16,159 bases of DNA. Source: Gryganskiella cystojenkinii. Its lineage: Eukaryota > Mortierellomycota > Mortierellomycetes > Mortierellales > Mortierellaceae. A model generated the notes under the pieces. That model was not told the DNA's origin and did no database searches. It worked only from the letters and a program-made list of their open reading frames with translations. Where the stretch lies: positions 1 through 16,159 of the forward strand of contig JAAAIG010000858.1 of the NCBI GenBank assembly GCA_015852425.1. The letters run 5' to 3'. Below, piece after piece: positions 1 to 8,160 of the stretch. Every line of letters begins with the position of its first letter. Position 1 is the first letter of the stretch. Both the position numbers and the translations under genes were made by a program.

Positions 1-108
1 TCGTTCATGGGGGCGATCTTGTTAGTGAAGGATCATGTTCTGGTTCAGGATAAAAGAAAGATAATAGGTTACAATGACTCCTTTAGCTGTAGAAAAAGAC
101 ATACCTAA
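1..108 (+). CDS. Possible C-terminal end of a pepsin-like (A1) aspartic protease, 5' partial
   Basis: Frame 1 is open from the window edge to a TAA at 106-108 and encodes 35 residues. The peptide contains GAILLVKDHVLVQDKRKIIG followed by Tyr and, six residues further on, a Cys. The spacing resembles the closing segment of A1 aspartic proteases: a hydrophobic patch with Gly, an FL-like pair, a V-V-x-D strand, then I/V-G-F/Y, often with a late Cys. This is pattern similarity over a very short stretch, and the catalytic DTG motifs would lie outside the window. An AATAAA at 123-128 follows the stop closely, which fits a real 3' end. The call could be wrong; the ORF may be chance or the end of another protein. 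If real, the gene is convergent with MED23. Confidence 0.35.
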   Translation, partial: SFMGAILLVKDHVLVQDKRKIIGYNDSFSCRKRHT

Positions 109-122
109 AAAAAAAAAAATAG

Positions 123-128
123 AATAAA
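123..128 (+). terminator. Poly(A) signal AATAAA for the partial left-edge gene
   Basis: A canonical AATAAA hexamer lies 15 nt after the TAA at 106-108. It follows a 13-nt A run, so the match could also come from A-rich composition. Confidence 0.35.
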
Positions 129-235
129 AGAAAGGGAGTCCAGTCTTGGGAACGAAGAACAACATGTCCTTTTCTTCATGATATTCGAAATCACGTTTTT
201 GATATTTCCTCTTGTAACTGGCATTCAAAGCTCAT

Positions 236-241
236 TTTAAT
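236..241 (-). terminator. Poly(A) signal variant ATTAAA for MED23
   Basis: Read on the minus strand, ATTAAA occurs about 46 nt after the MED23 stop codon, in an AT-rich stretch. No AATAAA was seen nearer. It places the MED23 3' end opposite that of the left-edge gene, so the two transcripts would converge within about 100 bp. Confidence 0.4.
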
Positions 242-286
242 TATTATTTTCTCAAACATAATCGGATCGGATCAATCCTCTCCTCT

Positions 287-3200
287 TTAGACAATACTGC
301 CCAGACGTCCTTGGATCCACGGTCGCATACCCTTGAGAACCAGTGCGAGTCGGGCACTTGTATCTGGGTCCTTGGGAATCTGTGCTCGGACATGATGACT
401 AGAGAAAAAAAAGGGACGAAGGACGATATGTTGTTAATACACGTACTGATGCGCCTGTCCAATAGACACAATCCGAAAAAAAAAAAAGAGAAAACATACA
501 TGAAATCAATAACCTGCTCAAAGGTACACAACCCAGGCGTGGCTGCAACTTCGAGTTGATCTGTGATCATTGCAAACAACTCCACCAAGACCACCAAGAA
601 GTAACCCGTCGTGCCTCCAATCTGTAATTTTTCAAACCGGTGCACAAGAGGCCCGATCAAGGCGCATATAAACAGCAATTGAACATCTGTTCGGATACTC
701 TGATTCTTTTTCATCTTGACAGACTCACGTCCTTCTTCTGCATGGGCCGCTGTCGTATCGTATCCGTTCTCCTGTTCCTCCTCAATCGACTCCAACCCAT
801 TGATCGTACGATTCTGATCATTCACGAGTCCGTCCATGCCATTGGGATCGGACTCCATTGCTGGCGAGATGTGACGGTCCTCAATACTCTCGTCCCTCAA
901 GGAATCGTACTGGTTATTGATCCGGATCAGAGAAGAGGACCCCTGACCGTTATAGTTCAAGAGACTGGATCCCTGGGGTGGCGGAAGACATGTCCCCCGA
1001 CGCCAGTTCTCAAGACATTGCATCAATCGCAAAAGCATGTCTGCAGAAGAGTAATGAGCGACAGCGTGAAAGAAGGTCAAGAAGGAATTCGGCATGTTCG
1101 ATCGGTAATTATTCCGGTTGTTGGAGTAGCAGGTGAAAAAAGTCGATAGTAACATTTCTTGAGCTGTAGTACGTTTGCTTGAACTTCCTGGGATATAGGT
1201 TTCGGGTACTGATGATGCAGAGGGCGAGTTGGAGATGTTGTTCGAGGCACGCGCAGTTGCTGTGGCTGGGATCTCGGCACCTGTACGCCCTGTCGTCGAC
1301 TTGTTGACAGTGTTAGCAGCGTTCGATCGTCGGCCCAAGGCTGCTGCAGCTGCTGCAGCTCTCATCTCGACGGTCGATTTGATAGAGATCGTGGACGCCT
1401 GGAGCAATGTCTCGTCCGTCCGAGTGAATGCATCAACCTCCATAAAAAAAATGTCCATAAATTCCTTGGGCAATGCCGAGAGCAACAATCCTGCAGCGTG
1501 GATCACCTTGGCTTCCGGGACTACCTTGCATGAGTTAGAACCATGTGACGAGCTGGCAGAACCTGAGGATGAGGACGTTGATGACTTGGAAACTGTTCGT
1601 TTGCCCAGGATAAGATTCAGAATCTGAGTCACAATTTTCTCTTTGGATATCGGTGCTGACAACGTCTCAATGATGGCGATGTAGAGTCCCTGGGTCGCCG
1701 GGTTGGAAATCTCTCGGTAATGACGCTCGGGCATCGAAGGGTCCGTCTTGTAGCCACATTCTTTGGGATCCATGCTCACAGCCAACTTGCGACAGACATC
1801 GTGGAGGTAAGTCTCATCAAACAGATCCTCGGATCGGCTGTTCATCTCCTGGGCATAGTCCGTCAGAACCGGAGAGAATTCGACTTGCTTGAAATCCATA
1901 AGTTTCAAAAGCGCCTTCATGACTCTGGGATCCCTGACAGTTGGCGATTCGTAGTAGTACAGGAGTGTGTCGCGGACAAAACCCATTGGCGTGCTGTGGT
2001 ACAGGTAGAGGCATCCGAACTTGTCTAGGAATGTGACCAACGTGTCCGTCATCTGGTACTCGATAAATCGTCCAATGATCATATCAAATATGTTGAGTAA
2101 TCGGAGCAGGACATTGTTATAACTGGTCAACAGTGGCATCTCCAATGGCGGTTGAATCGGGTTTGCTCCAGTTCTGACTTCATGAGCCTCGAATCCAAAA
2201 TATTCAGGGTAGCGGGAGAGATACTGTTGAACTTTTTCGTAATACGCATCCTCCTCCCAGGGTCGAGGACTGATTCCGATCGAGGTCCAGTGCGAGATTC
2301 GGTTCGAGAGTTCCGAAGAATTGACCGTCATCTGAATCAGGATTTTGAGTCCCAAATCACCGGATCTGGAAGGGTGACCGGTCATGAGTGCCAAGAGTGT
2401 GTGCTCAATCGTCAAAAGCTGATACTTCCAAACAAGCTCCTCAAAGATCCTGACCACAAACTCGACTGATCCTGTCGCATTCGGGTTCTTGGGATCCAAC
2501 TTCCAGAGCGCATAATCGATCAGTTGCTGGGTATAGGTCGACATGTGCGATGGAGGGAACTGCAACATCACCGCGCGTACATCCTCGAGCATAGTTTCCG
2601 TGATTTGTTGATGAATAATGATAAACTCCCAGAAGACGCAAAGGAAGAACGGGTGGTTGGCCATATCGGAGTAGTGACTCAGGAGATACGTATTGGGCTC
2701 AGTTCCTTTGGGCACCAAGAGAACGTTGTGGACAGACGTTCCCTCAAGCAGTGTCGTGACCTCTAGCTCTGTGACAGCGCCGGGAATACTCTTGACATCT
2801 GTTGTTTGTTCCTGATTCTTGTAGAACTCACGCACGGGTTCGGGGAAGAAGGCCATGACTTCCTCAGTCCAGACAATTGGGTGCTTGTGCAATATTTGCA
2901 AGATTTCAGTAATAATCCCGAGAGGTGCGTCGCCCTGTCCTCTGAGTTTGATCACCCTGGCAACAGTCAAGACTGCCCTGCGAGCGAGAGCCTCCGACTC
3001 CTCGAACCAGAAGGGTCGTTCCCGTTTGTTATCAACTAGTGACCGCAGGAACTTGTGACTTGTTTGGATTCCCAATGCGCTGTGGTTGCAAGCTTCGACA
3101 ACGTTGTGCATAGTACGATGCTTTGTCATCGAGAGCGCAAACTTCATGTAGTGAAGCAAATGAGCGCAAGTGGCAGTAAACTTCAACGGGCGGATCAATC

Positions 3201-5966
3201 GGAAGTTGAGGAGCTGCAGGACAGTGAATTGCCATCGGGTCACCTCGGCCGGTACGTCGGGCATAGTCTTGGGCAATCGGTCGTACCGTCGGAGCTTATC
3301 GAACAGGACTTTCATCACAGGCTCGACCGAGCATGGGGTACTCGACAGTAATTTATAGACCACATCAATTACATAGGGCGAGACGAACTTGACTTGAGGG
3401 GTATCGCCATGGAATCGAGGTCCTTGCTCACCATCCAACATCATCTTGTAAATGAGTCCGAGCAGCCTAGAAATTGGAAAAAAAAAAAAAAAAAAAAATC
3501 AATATCAGAGCCAGAGTCAGTTCATCTTGTAGACATTAACGACACTCGTCTAGGCAACTTTGTGAGGCGATTGAGGGGTAATACCTGTGTTTGGTATCGA
3601 TATTAAGCATATCCAACAGTTTGTAACTGATAGCACCGCCCTTCAAGAACATGTTGGACGCATCCAGCTCCGGTTCTTTGCCCTGGTAATTAGGGACTAG
3701 ATAAATAAAGAGGGTGCCGGCGACGATATGCTGTCTCAACTGTGACTCCATCGCAATTTTGACGTTCTCCTGCGTTGAAAGGTTCGAGAGAGAGGTCGTA
3801 TCCTGAACGTTGTTCTTATACTTGGAGACAAAATACGACTGAATGTTGTAGCACACCTGCGAGTAATATGGCCAGATGACTGCCAGTTTTGGATGACGGT
3901 ACTTCATCATGGTGCGGTCTCGGATATGGCCCTGTTGGTGACTGATCGCGCATTGGAGGGCGAGATCACGAAGGTAGAATCCGTCCTTGGAGTTGACTTG
4001 GTCCTCGTTGTACAGAGCGATCAATAGCCGGAAGAGTTGTTCATCCCCTGCATAATCCTGTGTCAAGAGCTTGTCCTTGCCACCGACTTTTTCGATATGG
4101 ATGAGTTGCAAGAGCAAGAAGATGAGAGTGTTGTCCTTTTCCAGCTCTGGAGGTGCCTTGTCCGATCCTGTGATCAGTGCATGATAATCCGCAATTAGAT
4201 CCTCGTACAGGACTGAATAACCCGTGGGATAAATATTCGAGATCTGAGAGAGTTCTGACCCCACAAACGCATAGAGTTGATCCGAGAGCTCGACCAACAG
4301 CTCCATAAAGTCGATATTGTCCGGGATCACCATCTCTGGGTTTGGTTGAACAGGAAGCGTCAGATCCGCCTGGCGTGATTCGTGGAATCGACTATGGCGT
4401 TGAATACACCGAACTACATCTCTAGTTTTGACGACAAGTGATTCCCGTAATGATGAGATACCGGCGGGACTATGGGGGAGTTGTCGAATCATAAAGAAAA
4501 TCTCGTCTGAAGGTGCGCGTTGGTAGAGTAGATCGCCGAATAAAGAGACATAGGTTGTCATATGCCCGTCCCTGATCCCGTCAGCCTATATTTGATGTGA
4601 ATAAAGCTTGGTTAGTATATGAAAAATATCGCTAGCACAACGATATACAGGCTCAGCCGAGTTTCGATATTCTTTCGTACATAGTCCGCCGCAAACATAA
4701 TATGACTCGGTCTTTGAGTGAGGTTCGTGAATTCATGCTGCCGGCTAACTTGCGAGATCAAGGGCCAGGATGCATCTGGAGGCATGATGAGCGAGGCCAG
4801 ATCCCGACGGCGCCTCTGAAGGTGATTCATAAATGACTCTAATGTCCAGTGCACCACGACTCCCGGTGGGAACACTTGTGGGATCTACAATTTTGCGAGG
4901 GCAGTCATTTGATTAGTGATTAAAGCGTCTGGAATACGGTCCACGGGAAATGACGCATGTCCTGTTTGGCTCACCTCGCGCAGCAGATCGTAGTAGGTGA
5001 CATGTGATGACTTGGTAGCGCTGGGAATCTCCAAGAAGACTCGAATGACCTCCAGTCCTTTGATGGCACACTCTCTTTGGTCTTGATTACAGTTCAAGGG
5101 CAAGAGGTTGATCTTTTTGAGAAGTGAAGTGACGATTGCAACTGCAGTCTCGGAGGGGATCGTCTCACAGTCGGGTTGCTGAAGGCATCGAAGTAAAAGA
5201 GACATGGTCCCGATCCATTGAAACTGATTGGAGACATCCAGATACTGCGTCAACTGAACGAAGGATCGACTTAGTGAGATGGGTGATTTGATTCGATCGT
5301 ACAGCGGGAGGGTCGAATTTGGGAGGAAGATGTTGTACAAGAGTGCGAGCAAGAATGCGGACCTTGCTGGTGATTGCAAGGAGTTGTGGTAGGTCTGGAA
5401 AAGGAGAGCTAGCGGTTCATTCTGGAGAAAGAAAATGTTCAATTACCATAGCATAATTGTGATATTTTTCCTCAAGGTGATGATAACAAATACAAACACA
5501 AACGCGCAAAGATAAACATACCACGCTGTCGAGCGATTTACAGACTTTGAGAAACTCGGCCGCCAACAAGGAGAGACATTTGGAGTTGTTTGGATCGGCG
5601 AGATACTTTGACCAGGGGACTGCAGGATTGAGTCTTCGCTTCTTAGGAGCTGGTGCTTGAAAGAACCTATATTTTCATGTCGGCATAAAATGTGTTAAGA
5701 AATGGCATCCACTATCCACGTTTATCGTTATCCATGGTTATCCATGCCCAGTAGCAGCATACCCGAAGAGGTTGTCTCCATTAGTCTGTGGTGCTGGACT
5801 CTACAAAGCAAGGGAGATGAGATGTGAGGTGATTGCGCGGCTACTGTTTTTTTGCATTCTGGAGTCCTGACGCGCCACCTATCGAGAGACGTCGCCTCTT
5901 GCATGGCTGTACCTTGAAGTCGGCCTCGATAAGAACCTGCTCGAGTTGCGCTGAGAAGGCCTGCAT
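287..5966 (-). CDS. MED23: Mediator of RNA polymerase II transcription subunit 23 (8 exons)
   Basis: MED23 is a nuclear Mediator subunit, assigned to the tail module, that relays activator signals to RNA polymerase II. Exons: 5966-5913, 5800-5763, 5666-5522, 5421-4975, 4884-4681, 4585-3585, 3466-500, 398-287. All phases match and the 4968-nt CDS encodes 1655 residues; human MED23 has about 1370. The start MQAFSAQLEQVLIEADFK resembles the human N terminus, and G at -3 supports this ATG. Landmarks shared with human MED23 (compared from memory) are FFLCVFWEF for LFLCLLWKM near residue 905, VWKYQLLT for VWKYNIVT, LLFICALIGPLVHRF for LLYVYHLVGPFLQRF, and a last exon beginning HHVRAQIP that completes FIHHVR for FLYHMK. 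The extra length comes from a Ser-rich tract (about 1243-1268), a poly-Ala and Ser/Thr/Asn-rich tract (about 1332-1385) and an acidic insertion (about 1450-1540). The donor of intron 5 is uncertain: 4680 was chosen, and 4641 would add 13 residues. Confidence 0.93.
3478..3498. repeat. 21-nt A/T homopolymer in MED23 intron 6
   Basis: A run of 21 A on the plus strand is a run of 21 T in the transcript, starting about 11 nt before the acceptor of intron 6 (3584-3467). It acts as an extreme polypyrimidine tract. Shorter T runs precede several other acceptors here, for example the acceptor of intron 7 at 399-400. Its length is likely to vary between strains and to cause sequencing errors. Confidence 0.8.
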
Positions 5967-6801
5967 CGCAAATAGTCTCGTTCCAGTCCACGGTCAATGT
6001 CCTGATGTCTGATGGGCTGAATGAAACGGACAAGTTATGTGAAAAGAGTCTGAAAAAGAAGAATGCATCAAAGTGTCTCCATCAAACATCAGTTCAAAAA
6101 GTGATCACTCCGACGTGACTGCATTTCCGTTCCATTTGAATTCACCAGACGAGCAGAGAAGAGACAAGACATAATATCTGAAGAACCTTTTTCAGAGGCG
6201 AAGCAAGGTCAAGTTTTTTTTTCAAGGTTTTATTTTACTTAGGAACACCGCACCGCATCCTCGTCCACCACAACTGCTCACTCTTAACCCCGCCACCGTT
6301 CTCAAATTCACAATCCTTCACATACGAGGGGCACAAGTCACATTGCACACACAACACACATAAAAAAGGGCAGGAACAAGGGACAGCAAACAGGAAGCGC
6401 ATGGATCTCTAAAAGAAAACTAGATAAGATCAATCGACAAGCAGTTGATCGATCCTTCTCTTATCCGACAAGAGAACACAAAAATCGCAAGAGAACCGAG
6501 GTTGTTTTGAGAGAGGTCAGATAGTGTGAAATACAAATACACCCACATGGTTATTCGGGTAGTGATTAACTGTCATCACACCTCTCTCAAAAAGCAGCCT
6601 CGACTCTATTACGATCAAGCATTCCTCTTGTGAACAAGTCGAAACGAACGACTGGGCGAAAGATTCTTTTCTTGCTCCACTTTAGTCCAATAGCTTCCAT
6701 GTATGTCCCTTGTTGCTCCTGCCCTTGGTCATCAACAATCAATTCTAGTAAGAGAGAAGAGAGATATTTTTCAAAGATAGAAGTCGATCAAGATCGTCAA
6801 C
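5967..6801. other. Intergenic region upstream of MED23, no gene seen
   Basis: About 830 bp lie between the MED23 start and the RPS13 poly(A) signal. The stretch should hold the MED23 promoter and 5' leader. I found no long coding frame with a recognisable product. It has CA-rich runs near 6340-6365 and a short inverted repeat (GATCAA at 6428-6433, TTGATC at 6445-6450). An ATG at 6033 opens a 101-codon frame that overlaps MED23 exons 1 and 2 out of frame; it is better explained as leader plus intron sequence. Confidence 0.6.
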
Positions 6802-6807
6802 TTTATT
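6802..6807 (-). terminator. Poly(A) signal AATAAA for RPS13
   Basis: On the minus strand a canonical AATAAA lies about 62 nt after the RPS13 stop codon. This spacing nearly equals that of the protease gene (61 nt), which supports both. Confidence 0.65.
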
Positions 6808-6868
6808 GAGAGGCGCGGAACCGAAACGACATCGAAAACCGGAGAAATCAAAGCTTGGGTGCGATAAT

Positions 6869-7667
6869 TTAGGCGACGAGGGCGGAGGCAGTGGCAGACT
6901 CGCTGTAAGTAGGAAAAAAGAGCGATAAAAGAGACGCGGGTTATTCAGTTAAGGAGAACGAATACCGAGCAAGGTTCTGAATTGACAAAAAAGATAATCA
7001 AAAGAAAAGAGTAAAAAGGACCCTTATAGAGGGTGTATTCCTTATATCCCTCTAATCCTCGAAGTCCTTTTTGCCATCATCCCCCTTTGGAAACTCTGAC
7101 GTATTGTCCGATATAGGAGTGTTTGATATTGGATTGAAGAAAAGAAAAGAAAGCAAAAAAAACCAGCAAAAAAACAATAACACAAACAAAAAAAGCAAAA
7201 AAACAAAAACAAAGCATCAATCAATCAACGACACGAAGTTCATACTATTTCCAGGTAGGGGGGAGCTGACCAGCGGTCTTGTAGTAACGGGCAAGACGGT
7301 GGATACGGGACTCGATCAAAATGAGGCGGAACTTGCCATCGCAATCCTTGCGGTTGCGCTCCAAGTGCTTGCGGACAGCAACGGCCTTCTTGATCAAGTG
7401 GTACAAATCCTCGGGGATCTCGGGGGCGAGACCGTTGGACTTCAAGATACGGAGGATCTTGTTACCGGTGACGTTCTTGACCTGGGCAATACCCTGGGAG
7501 TCACGGAGGATGACACCGATCTGGGAGGGGGTCATACCCTTCTTGGCGAGCTTGAAGATCGAGTCGCAGACATCCTCGGGGGAGGTCTTCAACCACGAAG
7601 GAGGAGAACGCTTGTAGGGGAGAGCAGAGCTCGAGATACCTTTACCACCGCTGTGCATGCGACCCAT
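6869..7667 (-). CDS. RPS13: 40S ribosomal protein S13 (uS15 family), two exons
   Basis: This is a structural protein of the small cytosolic ribosomal subunit. Exon 1 (7667-7246) encodes 140 residues plus two bases; exon 2 (6902-6869) adds one base and the tail [10 protein letters not shown] before TAA. The joined protein has 151 residues, the same length as human RPS13. It starts [10 protein letters not shown], carries [19 protein letters not shown] and [20 protein letters not shown], and reaches LARYYKT before a divergent GQLPPTWKY join. Identity to the animal and fungal family is very high except in the first 45 residues and around GQLPP. A at -3 supports the start. The split Tyr codon (TA|C) spans the intron, and without splicing the frame stops at once with UAG. 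An additional intron in the 5' leader cannot be excluded. Confidence 0.97.
6903..7245 (-). other. RPS13 intron, 343 bp, oversized for this window
   Basis: The donor reads GTATGA directly after TGGAAATA, and the acceptor reads TTACAG before CGAGTC. Other introns in the window are 79-149 bp, so this one is two to four times longer. Its first 110 nt are T-rich in the transcript (long T runs split by G and GC), and its middle holds a nested inverted repeat at 7013-7072. I looked for a box C/D snoRNA, since animal RPS13 introns host U14, and found none convincing. The intron is assigned because the spliced tail exactly restores the conserved RPS13 C terminus. Confidence 0.9.
7013..7072 (-). repeat. 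Nested inverted repeat (predicted hairpin) in the RPS13 intron
   Basis: The outer arms AAAAAGGAC (7013-7021) and GTCCTTTTT (7064-7072) are perfect 9-bp complements. Inside them TAGAGGG (7027-7033) and CCCTCTA (7048-7054) are perfect 7-bp complements around a 14-nt loop. In the transcript this gives a two-tier stem with an asymmetric internal loop of 9 and 5 nt. The outer stem ends in U-rich sequence. No known RNA family was recognised. Confidence 0.6.
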
Positions 7668-8094
7668 TTTGAATAATTTCTAAATGGGATTCGAATTGGG
7701 AAATTGAGATCCGAAATGATCCAGAGAATAGAGACTGGTGAGTTTCCTTTGCTCCTTATTTCCTTGTGCTTGAAAAGACACTGGTCATTCTTGTCCTGTC
7801 CTTCCTTAAGGATCGAGATCCGAAAAAAACTTTTTGTCTTCCTTGAGATGAATGATGAATCCTGCAATGTACCTTTGTGGAATGTGCGAAAGAGAAGGAA
7901 AAAGCAAAAACACACACAAGCGCACAATTTATCCTGGATGCAATTTTTTTTATCTGTGGCTTGGAATGGATTGAGATTGAAAAAAAAAAAATTGAATTTT
8001 TTCCAGGGCATATGCGTCTTGGAACATGTTGGATCGCTTGTATTGCGTCATGTCATGTGACTTTTGCCACCAAACTTTAAAGTTTTCCACGTTT
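7668..8094. promoter_or_regulatory. Upstream region of RPS13, no gene seen
   Basis: This stretch of about 430 bp separates the RPS13 start from the poly(A) signal of the upstream protease gene, so it must hold the RPS13 promoter and leader. It contains T-rich tracts in transcript orientation and, on the minus strand at 8062-8056, AGTCACA, which resembles the HOMOL-D box of fission yeast ribosomal protein genes. A similar AGTCACA lies upstream of MED23 near 6336, so that element is weak evidence. Open frames here are short, low in complexity and unrelated to known proteins. Confidence 0.45.
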
Positions 8095-8100
8095 TTTATT
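8095..8100 (-). terminator. Poly(A) signal AATAAA for the aspartic protease gene
   Basis: On the minus strand AATAAA lies 61 nt after the protease stop codon, within CCAAAATAAAAAACG. Confidence 0.65.
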
Positions 8101-8160
8101 TTGGTAAAGTAAACTCACACGGGATGTGTACCAAGGCGCGGGGGAATGACAGATATCGTC

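Noticed and set aside
22..228. Minus-strand 68-codon frame downstream of MED23
   Set aside because: It lies in AT-rich sequence at the convergent 3' ends, includes a homopolymer run, shows no recognisable domain and overlaps poly(A) signals.
311..3358. Many plus-strand frames of 60-170 codons opposite MED23
   Set aside because: They are antisense shadows of the long MED23 exon 7, with no recognisable domains and no consistent splice pattern.
6428..6450. Inverted repeat GATCAA...TTGATC
   Set aside because: Six-base arms with an 11-base loop are expected by chance in this GATC-rich sequence, and no nearby feature explains it.
6903..7245. U14-like or other box C/D snoRNA in the RPS13 intron
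   Set aside because: The only C-box-like string on the transcript strand (ATGATGG at 7080-7074) has its next CTGA about 130 nt away, without a closing terminal stem. No match to remembered U14 sequence was found.
8056..8062. HOMOL-D-like ribosomal gene element upstream of RPS13
   Set aside because: Only a 7-base match, about 390 bp from the start codon, and the same AGTCACA also occurs near 6336 upstream of MED23. Mentioned under the upstream region but not called as a site.
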